From Oleiphilaceae bacterium (GTDB taxonomy: Bacteria; Pseudomonadota; Gammaproteobacteria; Pseudomonadales; Oleiphilaceae), in assembly GCA_022447365.1 (NCBI GenBank), contig JAKVBL010000012.1, forward strand, positions 1 through 64,000: 64,000 bases of DNA. The letters are read 5' to 3'. A program made the translations under genes and the position numbers. The notes under the pieces are model-generated. The model was given only the letters and a program-made list of their open reading frames with translations, was not told where the DNA came from and ran no database searches. Each line of letters starts with the position of its first letter. Positions within the stretch are counted from its first letter, which is position 1. Positions 1 through 10,628 of this stretch are shown here, in pieces.

Positions 1-112
1 GCAAAAACATCTCAAAAATCACCAGAAACAAAGATCAAAAATAACGCTAGAAGACCTTCACTTCTCGCCTCAATTTCAACCCCCTTAGGTGTCTCCCTCA
101 AAGCGAGCGCGC

Positions 113-140
113 ATTATAAATATCCCACCGTGGATAGCAA
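113..140 (-). promoter_or_regulatory. Leftward promoter, stable-RNA type
   Basis: On the minus strand TTGCTA (140-135) is followed after 16 bases by TATAAT (118-113) and then a GCGCGC-rich discriminator. TATAATGCGC is the typical -10 and discriminator of stringently controlled rRNA and tRNA promoters. It reads out of the left edge of the window and an AT-rich stretch lies upstream. From memory, the msrPQ-pssA-ilv region of Pseudomonas aeruginosa borders an rRNA operon, which agrees, but no rRNA sequence or boxA is visible in the remaining 110 bases. Confidence 0.5.
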
Positions 141-151
141 GCGCCTTGCCA

Positions 152-181
152 TAAAAAAGTCGCTTTATTTTAAAGAAAGCG
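152..181 (-). terminator. Rho-independent terminator of msrPQ
   Basis: Minus-strand stem CGCTTT/AAAGCG (181-176 and 166-161) is followed by ACTTTTTTAT. It lies about 30 bases after the msrQ stop and directly upstream of the leftward promoter, so it would insulate that promoter from msrPQ transcription. Confidence 0.65.
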
Positions 182-209
182 TCAATTGATCAACATACAT
201 ACAATGCGA

Positions 210-812
210 TTATTTATTGATCACTTTAGATTTCCAAGCAAGCAGAACATCTAACCTAAATGACATTAGGGCAACGAAAAAAGTGAAGTAGACGAGCGCC
301 TCAAAGTAATCAGCTCTTAACTGCCAATAGACATGAACGACTACTAAGAACGTCGCTAGATATACCCAACGATGCAGACGCTTCCATTTCTTCCCTAATT
401 TTTTAATTGCCGCGCGAGGAGAGGTCACTGCCAAAACTAATAGAATCAGGAACGCCAACGCACCAACAATGACGTAGGGTCGTTGATACAAATCTTCTAT
501 AAAATTTCTCCAATCAACGAGAAACATACCGTAGCTCAACAAATGCAAGCTGGCATAGAAGAAAACCCACAACCCAAGCATACGGCGATATTTAACGAAA
601 CTAGGAAGCATCTTGAATTTACTTAGCGGCGTGACAGCTAATGTCACAAACAGCACAATAAGCGAGGTTTCCCCCAAGAACTCTACTAAAGCTTTCGCCG
701 GCTCCGCCCCAAGGTTATTAACCACCAATCTATATACGATGTATGGCAGTGGAGCTAAGCAAGCAATAAAAATAAACCACCAACGCATCAAGTGAGCAGT
801 TTTTGCATTCAT
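210..812 (-). CDS. msrQ: MsrQ, heme-binding membrane subunit of the MsrPQ methionine sulfoxide reductase
   Basis: Integral inner-membrane cytochrome b-type protein that passes electrons from the respiratory chain to periplasmic MsrP, which repairs oxidised methionine in envelope proteins. The 200 residues contain about six hydrophobic segments (near 8-28, 45-62, 76-98, 112-130, 148-163 and 168-185). His90, His147 and His160 are in or beside these segments and are the likely heme ligands, as in the ferric-reductase-like transmembrane family (YedZ). The start is 2 bases after the msrP stop, so the pair is one operon. Length is normal for the family. Confidence 0.93.
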   Translation of the reverse strand: MNAKTAHLMRWWFIFIACLAPLPYIVYRLVVNNLGAEPAKALVEFLGETSLIVLFVTLAVTPLSKFKMLPSFVKYRRMLGLWVFFYASLHLLSYGMFLVDWRNFIEDLYQRPYVIVGALAFLILLVLAVTSPRAAIKKLGKKWKRLHRWVYLATFLVVVHVYWQLRADYFEALVYFTFFVALMSFRLDVLLAWKSKVINK

Positions 813-814
813 AA

Positions 815-1783
815 TTAGTAGTTCTTCTTCAGATCCATCCCAGCGTAGAGTGATGCAACCTGCTCTTCATACCCATTAAACATCAAGGTATCGATGCGAT
901 TTGGACTAAACAAAGAGTTAGGTAATCGCCTCTCTGTCTTTTGACTCCATCTAGGGTGATCAACGTTGGGGTTTACATTGGAATAAAAGCCATATTCACT
1001 TGGCCCCGCTTTCTCCCAACTCGTTCGTGGTCGTGTCTCGCTAAACGAAATTCGAGCTATGGACTTTATGCTCTTAAAACCATATTTCCATGGGACAATC
1101 AGTCTTAATGGAGCACCATTTTGATTTGGCAATTCCTTGCCATACATTCCCACAACCATCATCGTCAGAGGATGCATTGCCTCATCCATGCGCAATCCCT
1201 CAACGTATGGCCAATCAATCGAAGACGTAAATGATCGAACACCACGCATCTCTTCTGGTCTATTTAGCGTTTCAAATCGAACATATTTGGCTGAAGGGGA
1301 GGGCTGAAATTTATTTAACAGCGCAGACAACGAAAAGCCCACCCAAGGAATCACCATGGACCAAGCCTCCACACATCGGAAACGATATACCCTTTCTTCC
1401 AATTCTAAACCCTTTAGAACATCTTCAAGGTTGTAGGTACCAGGTTTATCCGTCAATCCGTTCACAACAACCGACCAAGGCTTAGTCGTCATTTCATGCG
1501 CATACTTTGCCGGATCAGACTTGCCTGTTCCAAATTCATAGAAGTTGTTATAGGTGGAAGCTGTTTCGTATGGAGTAATCTTTTCGCCAGGAGCGTAGTT
1601 TACAGAGGGAAGGTTTTGAAACGCCGACGCATCCGCTGACGCAAACAATGAGGAACTTGGGAGTAAACTTGTAGCACCTGCTGCTGCAGATAGAGATAAA
1701 AATTTTCGTCGATTTAAGTATGCAGATTCGCTAGTTATTTCTGAAGAAGCGATATCTAACGAGGACCTGATTTTTATAAGCAT
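815..1783 (-). CDS. msrP: MsrP, periplasmic molybdopterin methionine sulfoxide reductase
   Basis: Catalytic subunit (YedY family, sulfite-oxidase fold) that reduces Met-SO in periplasmic proteins with electrons from MsrQ. I chose the ATG at 1783 (322 residues, MLIKIRSSLDIASSEIT) because family members begin this way; an upstream ATG at 1810 adds nine residues. A twin-arginine signal is visible (NRRKFLSLSAAAGA), so the folded cofactor-loaded enzyme goes through Tat. Cys137 in YRFRCVEAW is the expected molybdenum ligand. It is followed directly by msrQ. Confidence 0.94.
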   Translation of the reverse strand: MLIKIRSSLDIASSEITSESAYLNRRKFLSLSAAAGATSLLPSSSLFASADASAFQNLPSVNYAPGEKITPYETASTYNNFYEFGTGKSDPAKYAHEMTTKPWSVVVNGLTDKPGTYNLEDVLKGLELEERVYRFRCVEAWSMVIPWVGFSLSALLNKFQPSPSAKYVRFETLNRPEEMRGVRSFTSSIDWPYVEGLRMDEAMHPLTMMVVGMYGKELPNQNGAPLRLIVPWKYGFKSIKSIARISFSETRPRTSWEKAGPSEYGFYSNVNPNVDHPRWSQKTERRLPNSLFSPNRIDTLMFNGYEEQVASLYAGMDLKKNY

Positions 1784-1853
1784 AACTAAAGTTTTCCGTA
1801 AATTCGTCAACGTTGAGTTTATGCTGAGACGGTTCCTCGTCTAAAAAGTGCCT

Positions 1854-2669
1854 TTACGCTTCTTTTTTTCTCAATCTGCGCAATACACTTGAAAAAGGAC
1901 CTGATGCAGCATAGATAACAAAACCTAACAACAACACAAAAGACGGCTCCAACGCGACGACAGCGAACACCGCCACCATAATTAAAACCGCTGTAAACGG
2001 GACACGGCGCTTGAGATCGAACTCCTTAAAGGAGCTGTACAGCACATTACTCACCATCAACACACCGGCACTTGCAACAAACAGCATAGTAACCAAGGTC
2101 AATAATGTTCCAACTTCTGCATCATGAAACACCCAAACCACGCCAGCCACCAAAGCTGCTGCCGCAGGACTTGGCAAACCAACAAAATAACGCTTATCGA
2201 CCGACCCTATCTGCGTATTGAAACGAGCAAGCCTCAATGCAGCACCCGCGACGTAAATAAAGGTTGCAATCCATCCGATCTTTCCTAGCGTCTGCAAACT
2301 GAAAGTAAAAGCAACAAGAGCAGGAGCGACACCAAAAGCCACCATATCAACGAGGCTGTCGTATTCCGCACCGAAATCGCTTTGCGTGTTGGTCATACGC
2401 GCAACGCGACCATCTAGACCATCCAACACCATGCATACAAATATTGCGATCGCCGCATTTTCAAAGTTGCCATTCATCGCCGCAACGATTGCATAGAATC
2501 CCGAAAACAACGAAGCAGTTGTAAACAGGTTAGGCAACAAATATATGCCTTTACCCATACGCGACTTTGGTTTGTCCGCTGACGACTCAGTCTCCGACTT
2601 AATATTGTCGGCCCCAGACTCGTGCAATGCACTTGTAGTATCTTGATTATTCTTTGACTCTTCGCTCAT
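1854..2669 (-). CDS. pssA: PssA, CDP-diacylglycerol-serine O-phosphatidyltransferase
   Basis: Makes phosphatidylserine from CDP-diacylglycerol and serine, the first committed step to phosphatidylethanolamine. The CDP-alcohol phosphatidyltransferase signature is complete: D86-G87-x2-A90-R91-x8-G100-x3-D104-x3-D108. Several membrane segments follow (about 115-260). The first 38 residues are polar and rich in Ser, Glu and Lys and form a cytoplasmic tail. This is the multi-spanning membrane type (subclass II), not the soluble phospholipase D-like E. coli enzyme. The ilvC terminator separates it from the ilv operon. Confidence 0.92.
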   Translation of the reverse strand: MSEESKNNQDTTSALHESGADNIKSETESSADKPKSRMGKGIYLLPNLFTTASLFSGFYAIVAAMNGNFENAAIAIFVCMVLDGLDGRVARMTNTQSDFGAEYDSLVDMVAFGVAPALVAFTFSLQTLGKIGWIATFIYVAGAALRLARFNTQIGSVDKRYFVGLPSPAAAALVAGVVWVFHDAEVGTLLTLVTMLFVASAGVLMVSNVLYSSFKEFDLKRRVPFTAVLIMVAVFAVVALEPSFVLLLGFVIYAASGPFSSVLRRLRKKEA

Positions 2670-2699
2670 GACTTCTCAGCATATTCTGCGTACATAAAA

Positions 2700-2734
2700 A
2701 AACGGCCTGCAAGGATAATCCTTGCAGGCCGTTT
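2700..2734 (-). terminator. Strong Rho-independent terminator of the ilv operon
   Basis: A 16-base-pair perfect stem (2700-2715 with 2719-2734) with a 3-base loop; on the minus strand it ends in CCGTTTTTTTATG. It sits 27 bases after the ilvC stop codon and before pssA, so ilvIHC is a closed unit. Confidence 0.92.
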
Positions 2735-2760
2735 AGTGTAGCGTTAATTAACAAAAACGC

Positions 2761-3789
<1,029 letters not shown>

Positions 3790-3840
3790 CTATCTCTCTA
3801 CCTTCAACTTAAAGAAGGCAAACTAAAATTAAAATAAAAT

Positions 3841-4332
3841 TTAAAGGCTAAGAACTTTCTCGCCGCGCGCAATACCTGAAACACCGCTGCGCACTACTTC
3901 TAATACAATTCCTTCCGGCAACGCTTTAATAAATGCGTCAAGCTTTCTGCTGTCTCCCGTAACCTGAACGGTATACACAGTGCTATTCACATCTACAATT
4001 TGCCCTCGAAAAATATCTACCGTACGTGACACTTCACCACGCTGAGAGCCAACTGCCTTCACTTTAACAAGCATCAACTCTCGTTCGATATGACTACCTT
4101 CAGTCAAATCAACCAACTTAACGACTTCGATCAACTTATTTAGCTGCTTTGTAATCTGCTCGATAACCTTGTCAGAACCCGTCGTTGTGACAGTCAAACG
4201 GGATAAGGATTCATCATCAGTTGGCGCCACGGTAAGCGTTTCAATGTTGTAGTTACGCTGAGAAAACAAGCCAACAACACGCGACAATGCACCTGGCTCG
4301 TTTTCAAGAAGGACAGAAATAATACGTCTCAT
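3841..4332 (-). CDS. ilvH: IlvH, acetolactate synthase small (regulatory) subunit
   Basis: Regulatory subunit of acetohydroxyacid synthase; activates IlvI and confers valine feedback inhibition. I set the start at the ATG at 4332 ([19 protein letters not shown]) because it gives 163 residues, the same as E. coli IlvH, and because this ATG overlaps the ilvI stop by one base (TAATG), a normal translational coupling. An in-frame start at 4359 would add nine residues inside ilvI. An ACT domain spans about 2-75 and the C-terminal IlvN domain about 80-160. Confidence 0.95.
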   Translation of the reverse strand: MRRIISVLLENEPGALSRVVGLFSQRNYNIETLTVAPTDDESLSRLTVTTTGSDKVIEQITKQLNKLIEVVKLVDLTEGSHIERELMLVKVKAVGSQRGEVSRTVDIFRGQIVDVNSTVYTVQVTGDSRKLDAFIKALPEGIVLEVVRSGVSGIARGEKVLSL

Positions 4333-6053
4333 TATGTTCTCTCCGTCTTGTTCAACCACATGTCATTCATCGAACCTTTTGCAATTTGCATTGGATACAC
4401 ATGCTCTAAAGGATCAACATACACGTTGATAAATACCAACTTGTCTTTCATTGCGAACGCTTTCTCTAAGGTAGACTCTAATTCGTCTAGCTTATTGACC
4501 GTCATACCCACATGACCATAAGACTCAACCAACTTAGTAAAGTCAGGCAATGAGTCCATGTAAGAATGAGAGTGACGAGATTCGTAATTCATGTCCTGCC
4601 ATTGCTTAACCATACCTAGAGCTTGGTTGTTCAATAGCAAAACTTTCAAAGGAAGGTCATATTGCTTACACGTTGATAGCTCTTGAATATTCATTTGAAT
4701 AGAGCCTTCACCGGTAACACACACAACTTCTTCATCAGGATGAGTCAGTTTAATACCCATTGCCGCAGGCAAACCAAAGCCCATCGTCCCCAAACCGCCA
4801 GAATTGATCCAACGATTAGGCTTATTGAACTTATAGTATTGAGCCGCAAACATTTGGTGCTGACCTACATCAGAAGTTACGAAGGCATCGCCTTTCGTAA
4901 CTTTGTGCAGCGTTTCGATTACATGCTGAGGTTTGATCGAATCTTGCGTAGATGCATCATAGCGACCGCCATGAAATGCTCTCCAGCCATCAATTTTTTC
5001 CCACCAAGCCGACAAGGCTTCTTGATCAGGCGTTCCCGCCAACTCATCTAATGCAGCATGAAGATCAGTTAGAACCGAATCTACCGGCCCTACGATTGGC
5101 ACATCAACCTTGATAGTTTTTGAAATATTCGCCGGATCGATATCCACGTGAACAATGCGCGCGCCAGGACAGAACTTATCCGTGCCATTTGTTACGCGAT
5201 CATCGAAACGTGCACCAATTGACACAACCAAATCAGAATGGTGCATTGCTTGGTTTGCTTCATAAGACCCATGCATGCCAAGCATGCCTAGACTATGCTC
5301 GCCCGTCCCCGGATAAGCACCCAAACCCATCAAGGTGCAGGTCACTGGGTAATTCAACCGCTTGACCAAATCCGTCAACTGCTGAGTTCCGCCACCTATA
5401 ATGACACCACCACCCGCATATATAACTGGACGCTTAGCATTTAAGAGCATCTCAGCTGCTTTTCGAATTTGACCTGAATGACCACGCGTTGGCGGCGAGT
5501 ATGAGCGAAGCTTCACTTTCTTCGGATAGCTATACTCAAAACGCTCGTTTGGCGCTGTCATATCTTTTGGGATATCGATTACAACCGGGCCCGGTCGACC
5601 AGATTCAGCAATATAAAACGCCTTTTTAATCGTTTCAGGAATTTCTGAAGGATGTTTGATCGCCATGTTGTGTTTCACAACTGGACGCGACACACCCATC
5701 ATGTCTGTTTCTTGGAAAGCATCTTCACCAATCAATGTTGAAGGTACCTGCCCACACAAGACAACCATAGGAATAGAGTCGGTAAACGCTGTTGCGATAC
5801 CTGTAATCGTATTCGTTGCACCTGGACCTGATGTAACTAATACAACTCCCGCTTTACCTGTCGCACGCGCATAGCCATCAGCCATATGGACTGCTGCTTG
5901 CTCGTGACGAACTAATATATGTTTAACTTTATCCTGTCGAAACAACGCATCATAAATATGAAGCGCAGCTCCACCTGGATATCCGTAGATGTACTCAACG
6001 CCTTGGTCCGCAAGGGAGTGAGTAATCATATCGGCGCCAGACAATAGCTCCAC
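4332..6053 (-). CDS. ilvI: IlvI, acetolactate synthase large (catalytic) subunit
   Basis: Thiamine diphosphate and FAD enzyme that condenses pyruvate with pyruvate or 2-oxobutyrate, the first common step of branched-chain amino acid synthesis. The 573 residues match the 574 of E. coli IlvI. The catalytic Glu51 is in [20 protein letters not shown]. The TPP motif is [13 protein letters not shown] ... LLLNN, with Glu in place of the more usual Asp of GDG. It forms a translationally coupled unit with ilvH. A 416-base leader precedes it. Confidence 0.96.
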   Translation of the reverse strand: MELLSGADMITHSLADQGVEYIYGYPGGAALHIYDALFRQDKVKHILVRHEQAAVHMADGYARATGKAGVVLVTSGPGATNTITGIATAFTDSIPMVVLCGQVPSTLIGEDAFQETDMMGVSRPVVKHNMAIKHPSEIPETIKKAFYIAESGRPGPVVIDIPKDMTAPNERFEYSYPKKVKLRSYSPPTRGHSGQIRKAAEMLLNAKRPVIYAGGGVIIGGGTQQLTDLVKRLNYPVTCTLMGLGAYPGTGEHSLGMLGMHGSYEANQAMHHSDLVVSIGARFDDRVTNGTDKFCPGARIVHVDIDPANISKTIKVDVPIVGPVDSVLTDLHAALDELAGTPDQEALSAWWEKIDGWRAFHGGRYDASTQDSIKPQHVIETLHKVTKGDAFVTSDVGQHQMFAAQYYKFNKPNRWINSGGLGTMGFGLPAAMGIKLTHPDEEVVCVTGEGSIQMNIQELSTCKQYDLPLKVLLLNNQALGMVKQWQDMNYESRHSHSYMDSLPDFTKLVESYGHVGMTVNKLDELESTLEKAFAMKDKLVFINVYVDPLEHVYPMQIAKGSMNDMWLNKTERT

Positions 6054-6085
6054 GATATTTACCTTTAAATAATACAGTTAAATTT

Positions 6086-6125
6086 GGAAGCTTAATCCGA
6101 GTAATGCTCGCTTCTTTTGGAAGCG
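6086..6125 (-). promoter_or_regulatory. Alternative hairpins in the ilvI leader
   Basis: Two mutually exclusive stems can form: CGCTTC/GAAGCG (6109-6114 with 6120-6125) and GCTTC/GAAGC (6110-6114 with 6087-6091). Another 6-base-pair stem lies at 6135-6150. No U-tract follows, so a classical attenuator terminator is not shown. Low confidence that this is regulatory. Confidence 0.25.
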
Positions 6126-6320
6126 TTTTCGATGCAACTTTAGCAAGTTGAATTTACTTATTAAGGCGGGGAGTAACGCCTATGAAAACAGTCATGCTTT
6201 TTGGACTCTTCTCAAATTCAAATAAGTAATGTTGCCGTCGCAACATATTAACTTGCTGGGGGGATAAGAAAACCACTAGGAAAGGCCTCTACAAACTACC
6301 CCGGATCTAAGCGACCTGCA

Positions 6321-6348
6321 ATTCTGACAGCGAATTACATATAGTCAA
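6321..6348 (-). promoter_or_regulatory. Candidate sigma-70 promoter of ilvIHC
   Basis: Minus strand TTGACT (6348-6343) and CAGAAT (6326-6321) are separated by 16 bases. The hexamers match consensus at five and four positions. The resulting leader would be about 260 bases. The rest of the intergenic region 6054-6469 holds one 13-codon ATG ORF (6195-6154) with four Val/Ile/Leu codons, but no convincing ribosome site. Confidence 0.45.
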
Positions 6349-6469
6349 TATCTGTGCGTTTTTTTTGACCAATAAAACGCACTTTCTGCACAAAAAACTT
6401 GTTTTCCGCTGCTTTAGTTTATAGTTAAGCCTACAAGTAAATGATTTTCATATAATTCAGGCATTTTTT

Positions 6470-6922
6470 ATGGACAAACATCGCAACAAAAAAAGACTGC
6501 TCTTTATCGCCCTATTATGTTCTCTTAGCACACTAGCTTATGGACAGATTTATAAGTGGACGGATGAGCAGGGGCGCGTCCACTACTCTGACAAAAAGCC
6601 TGAATCCAACAAACAAGTGTCAGAAGTAAAAGTTCAAACAGGAAAAGGCTTACCGGCCCCAAACAAGAGCAATTCACCAGCACCAAACACGCCAGAAAAA
6701 GAACAGGCACTTCAAGAAAAGGCTGCGCAACTTTCACAAACTACAGATAAAAAAGCGCCACGGGATGACAACAAGTGCGCCGCAGTAAAAGAAAATCTGT
6801 CTAGAATGGTTGACGGCGCTCGCTTACGGATAAAAGAGAACGGCCAAATGCGTTACATGACCCCAGAAGAAATCGCAGATAAGCGCGCATTATCGCAAAC
6901 CTATCTCGCAGAGAATTGTTAA
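6470..6922 (+). CDS. DUF4124 secreted protein
   Basis: A 150-residue exported protein of unknown function. Residues 1-25 are a signal peptide (basic start, LLFIALLCSLSTLAYG). The DUF4124 core follows at once (QIYKWTDEQGRVHYSDKKPE). The middle is a low-complexity Pro/Gln/Lys-rich linker, and the C-terminus has two cysteines (in NKCAAVKENLSRMVD and the last residue) that could form a disulfide. It is a single gene with a terminator directly behind it. DUF4124 proteins are widespread in gammaproteobacteria without an assigned role. Confidence 0.8.
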   Translation: MDKHRNKKRLLFIALLCSLSTLAYGQIYKWTDEQGRVHYSDKKPESNKQVSEVKVQTGKGLPAPNKSNSPAPNTPEKEQALQEKAAQLSQTTDKKAPRDDNKCAAVKENLSRMVDGARLRIKENGQMRYMTPEEIADKRALSQTYLAENC

Positions 6923-6924
6923 AG

Positions 6925-6950
6925 AAAAGGCAGCCAATTGGCTGCCTTTT
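6925..6950. terminator. Bidirectional terminator between the DUF4124 gene and clpB
   Basis: Stem AAAAGGCAGCC/GGCTGCCTTTT with an AATT loop, A-rich on one side and T-rich on the other. It can terminate the rightward DUF4124 gene and the leftward clpB. Confidence 0.88.
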
Positions 6951-6960
6951 TATATCGAGC

Positions 6961-9537
6961 TTAATGAAAGACTAAGTCGTCCCCACTCACAGACACAGTA
7001 ATCACGCTTCCCGGCACAAACTCGCCCGCTAATAACATCTGAGCAAGCGGATTCTCTACGCGACGCTGAATAGCGCGTTTGAGAGGACGCGCCCCGTAAA
7101 CGGGATCAAAGCCTGCATCAGCAAGTTTAAGCAATGCCTCTTCTGAGAAGGACAAACTTAAATCTTGTTCTCTCAGTCGAGCCTCTAAGTTTGCCAACTG
7201 AATTTTCGCAATCCCCTGAATTTGATCAGCTGCCAAAGCATGGAAAACCACGACTTCATCAATACGATTTATAAATTCAGGTCTAAAGTGCGCAGCAACT
7301 GATTCCATCACAGCATCTTTGATTTCATCATACTTCGCTTCTACATATCCTGAACTTTTCGCCTGAATGACATCTGAACCAAGATTCGAAGTCATCACAA
7401 TCACCGTGTTACGAAAATCAACCGTTCGTCCCTGCCCATCGGTCAAGCGCCCGTCTTCAAGTACCTGCAATAGGATATTGAATACATCTGGATGCGCCTT
7501 TTCCACCTCATCCAACAACAATACCGAATAAGGTTTTCGTCGTACCGCCTCAGTGAGGTAACCACCTTCTTCATAGCCCACGTAACCAGGAGGAGCACCG
7601 ATTAATCGCGCGACCGAGTGCTTCTCCATAAACTCAGACATATCGATACGAACCATTGCTTCTTCAGTATCAAACAAGAAGTTTGCCAAAGACTTGCACA
7701 ACTCAGTCTTACCCACGCCTGTTGGCCCAAGGAATAGGAAAGAACCATTCGGTCGATTCGGATCAGACAAACCTGCGCGAGAACGACGTACCGCATCAGC
7801 AACCGCATTAACCGCTTCTTGCTGCCCTATCACGCGCTCATGCAAAGCATCTTCCATACGTAATAGCTTTTCTTTCTCGCCTTCTAGCATTTTCGAAACA
7901 GGAATCCCTGTCCATTTCGAAACCGTCTCGGCGATCTCTTCCTCTGTCACGCGGTTACGTAACAAGGTCATACCAACCATCTCCGCCTGGCTCGCCATGT
8001 CTAACTGACGCTCTAACTCCGGAATTTTGCCATACTGCAGTTCCGACATAAGTCCTAAATCACCGTTACGACGCGCTGTATCAAGCTCAACACGCGCCTG
8101 CTCTAGCTGACTTTTCACTTGCTGCGAACCTTGCAAGGCAGCTTTTTCTGACGTCCAAACTTCTTCAAGATCGGCAAATTCTTTTTCGACAGTCTCAATA
8201 CGTTTGTTAAGTTCTAACAAGGATTTCTTTGAACCTTCATCCTTTTCTTTCTTTAAAGCTTCTCGTTCAATTTTGAGCTGAATGAGTCGACGCTCTAACT
8301 TATCTAAGGACTCTGGCTTCGAATCCATCTCCATACGAATTTGACTCGCAGCCTCATCTACTAGATCAATAGCTTTGTCTGGCAATTGTCGGTCACTGAT
8401 ATAACGATGAGACAACTTACCTGCAGCGATAATCGCAGCGTTAGTAATTTCAACGCCATGATGCACTTCATACCGATCTTTTAATCCCCTCAGAATCGCG
8501 ATCGTATCCTCAACGGTCGGCTCATCGACCACCACCTTTTGGAAACGGCGTTCAAGCGCTGCATCTTTTTCAATGTACTCGCGATATTCATCCAAGGTTG
8601 TCGCGCCGACACAGTGCAATTCACCACGTGATAAAGCTGGTTTGAGCATATTCCCTGCGTCCATCGAACCCTCGCCCTTGCCAGCGCCCACCATTGTATG
8701 AATTTCATCGATAAATAAGATGATTTGGCCTTCCTGTTTTGCCAATTCATTTAGCAAAGCTTTTAAACGCTCCTCAAATTCACCGCGAAATTTAGCACCT
8801 GCGATCAACGCGCCCATATCAAGAGAAAGAACTCGCTTGTCTTTTAGACCCTCTGGCACTTCGCCGTTCACAATACGTTGCGCTAAACCTTCTGCAATAG
8901 CGGTCTTACCTACACCCGGCTCACCGATCAATACAGGGTTATTCTTACGACGACGCTGCAGAACCTGGACAGTTCGGCGTATCTCATCATCACGACCGAT
9001 CACAGGATCAAGCTTCCCTTCTGCCGCTCGCGCTGTAAGGTCGACAGTGTATTTATCTAAGGCTTCTCGATTATCTTCTGCGCCTTGATCTTTCACTGAC
9101 TCGCCTCCTCGGACCGTGTCAATTGCCGCTTCTAGTGCAGCTTTATTGACATTGAATTTCTTTAAAAGCGCACCTAAAGCCGCCTTATCATCCACTGCCG
9201 CCAAAAGGACGATCTCAGATGAAATGTACTGGTCGCCGCGTTTTTGCGTGTATTTATCTGCCATATTCATCAAGCGACCCAAGTCGTTCGACATATGGAC
9301 ATCCGCATCACCACCCTCAACTTGCGGCAACGCTTCAATAAGCTTATGCAGCTCAGCCTTAAAATCGCTCAACGCAACGCCCACTTGTCTAAGTAAAGCG
9401 CTGCAACTTCCATTCTGATTTAATAAAGCCTGAATAAGATGAGCAGGTTCAATAAACTGATTGTCCTTGCCAAGTGCAATCGACTGAGCATCGGACAAAG
9501 CCATTTGTAATTTGCTAGTTAATCTGTCAATTCGCAT
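6961..9537 (-). CDS. clpB: ClpB protein disaggregase
   Basis: AAA+ hexamer that rescues aggregated proteins together with DnaK. The 858 residues compare with 857 in E. coli. In order: Clp N-domain repeats (about 1-145), the first nucleotide-binding domain with Walker A GEPGVGKT near 205, the coiled-coil middle domain (about 400-525) that contacts DnaK, and the second nucleotide-binding domain with GPTGVGKT near 605. The ClpP-docking loop of ClpA/ClpX is absent by inspection. A sigma-32 promoter lies upstream. It is the last gene of the leftward rluD-pgeF-clpB group but has its own promoter. Confidence 0.97.
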   Translation of the reverse strand: MRIDRLTSKLQMALSDAQSIALGKDNQFIEPAHLIQALLNQNGSCSALLRQVGVALSDFKAELHKLIEALPQVEGGDADVHMSNDLGRLMNMADKYTQKRGDQYISSEIVLLAAVDDKAALGALLKKFNVNKAALEAAIDTVRGGESVKDQGAEDNREALDKYTVDLTARAAEGKLDPVIGRDDEIRRTVQVLQRRRKNNPVLIGEPGVGKTAIAEGLAQRIVNGEVPEGLKDKRVLSLDMGALIAGAKFRGEFEERLKALLNELAKQEGQIILFIDEIHTMVGAGKGEGSMDAGNMLKPALSRGELHCVGATTLDEYREYIEKDAALERRFQKVVVDEPTVEDTIAILRGLKDRYEVHHGVEITNAAIIAAGKLSHRYISDRQLPDKAIDLVDEAASQIRMEMDSKPESLDKLERRLIQLKIEREALKKEKDEGSKKSLLELNKRIETVEKEFADLEEVWTSEKAALQGSQQVKSQLEQARVELDTARRNGDLGLMSELQYGKIPELERQLDMASQAEMVGMTLLRNRVTEEEIAETVSKWTGIPVSKMLEGEKEKLLRMEDALHERVIGQQEAVNAVADAVRRSRAGLSDPNRPNGSFLFLGPTGVGKTELCKSLANFLFDTEEAMVRIDMSEFMEKHSVARLIGAPPGYVGYEEGGYLTEAVRRKPYSVLLLDEVEKAHPDVFNILLQVLEDGRLTDGQGRTVDFRNTVIVMTSNLGSDVIQAKSSGYVEAKYDEIKDAVMESVAAHFRPEFINRIDEVVVFHALAADQIQGIAKIQLANLEARLREQDLSLSFSEEALLKLADAGFDPVYGARPLKRAIQRRVENPLAQMLLAGEFVPGSVITVSVSGDDLVFH

Positions 9538-9643
9538 TCCATTCTCCTTGAGCGCTACTGCAAACTTTAATTACTGCGTTAAAGCCTTCCCTAAGCGCTG
9601 AACTATGGGGCGCACTTTGCACCTAAATTTTGATTACCTGTTA

Positions 9644-9671
9644 AGATGGGAATAAATAAAAACAATTCAAG
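9644..9671 (-). promoter_or_regulatory. Sigma-32 heat-shock promoter of clpB
   Basis: Minus strand CTTGAAT (9671-9665) and TCCCATCT (9651-9644) with a 13-base spacer. This matches the RpoH consensus CTTGAAA/CCCCATNT at nearly every position. It lies 107 bases before the clpB ATG, and no comparable sigma-70 pair is seen nearby. Confidence 0.8.
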
Positions 9672-9700
9672 GTCGAACCGCCAATTAATTGACGCCCTGT

Positions 9701-10618
9701 ATGATTTCTTATCATTTTTATTCTTTTATTTATCTCGCATGCCTTATCGGTATCTCTGTCGGAATTGAGAACGTATCGAATCAAAATTTGTTTTGGGGGC
9801 CGCTTCATGACAGTGCCCACACCTATATTCTTTTCTTTTTAACACTTCTGTTGAGCCACCTTGCTAGAGCAAAAGACTCGGGGCTGAAGCTGATTCAGGT
9901 TGGCGGCTTCTGTTTCATCATCGGCATCGCGATTGAGTTATCCCAACCATTCTTTCAACGCAGCGCGAGTTTCATTGATATTTATTACAACTTTATTGGT
10001 ATCTGCTCCGCGATTTTGATTATTGTCAGCACGCAACGAACCTTTAAAAAGAAGATAATCGTGCGATTCTTCGCGCTGTTTTTACTCTTTAGTGCAATGT
10101 TTGTCCCAGCTCATGGCGCCTATACACTGTATCAACGTCAAGCAGAGCTTCCGTCATTACTCAATTTCGAGCACGCGTGGCAAATGCGCCTTTACAGACC
10201 AGGAGATAAAGCAAGCTTAAGCTTAGTAAGCAAGCCAAAGGGTTGGGACAACCCGAGCACCACGCTCAAAGTGGACTTTGCCACCACGACATACCCTGGG
10301 TTTAGCGTGCCGCATATTCACGGCGACTGGTCTGACTTCAATCAATTCCGCATTGATATTTTTTCGAAATCAGACACACCACAGAAACTAACACTCCGAA
10401 TACACGACAAAACACATAACCATGAGTATGTTGATCGCTTCAATCGCAGCTTCGAAATACAAAAAGGCGTGAACAAAATATCGATTCCACTTTCCGAAAT
10501 AAGTGAAGCGCCACAAGGAAGAGCAATGGATATGAAACACATTCAGAGCCTTGCACTTTTCTCAGCAAAACCGGAGCAAGGATTCTCACTGTATTTTGAT
10601 AATCTAAGACTTGATTAA
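9701..10618 (+). CDS. VanZ-like membrane protein with C-terminal beta-sandwich domain
   Basis: The N-terminal 125 residues carry about four membrane segments and the VanZ-family signature (FWGPLHDSAHTYILFF, EISQPFFQRSASFIDIYYNFIGI-like region, here IELSQPFFQRSASFID). The C-terminal 165 residues are soluble and resemble a galactose-binding-like or CIA30 fold (DWSDFNQFRIDIFS, ending FSLYFDNLRLD). Function is unknown; a cell-surface sugar or envelope role is a guess. I chose ATG 9701 (305 residues) over TTG 9689. It is single, between the clpB promoter and the convergent pgeF. Confidence 0.75.
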   Translation: MISYHFYSFIYLACLIGISVGIENVSNQNLFWGPLHDSAHTYILFFLTLLLSHLARAKDSGLKLIQVGGFCFIIGIAIELSQPFFQRSASFIDIYYNFIGICSAILIIVSTQRTFKKKIIVRFFALFLLFSAMFVPAHGAYTLYQRQAELPSLLNFEHAWQMRLYRPGDKASLSLVSKPKGWDNPSTTLKVDFATTTYPGFSVPHIHGDWSDFNQFRIDIFSKSDTPQKLTLRIHDKTHNHEYVDRFNRSFEIQKGVNKISIPLSEISEAPQGRAMDMKHIQSLALFSAKPEQGFSLYFDNLRLD

Positions 10619-10628
10619 GCCTGTTGGC

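Noticed and set aside
613-795. Plus-strand frame inside msrQ and the many similar frames opposite or inside other genes
   Set aside because: They are shadows of strongly recognisable genes and show no independent ribosome site or domain.
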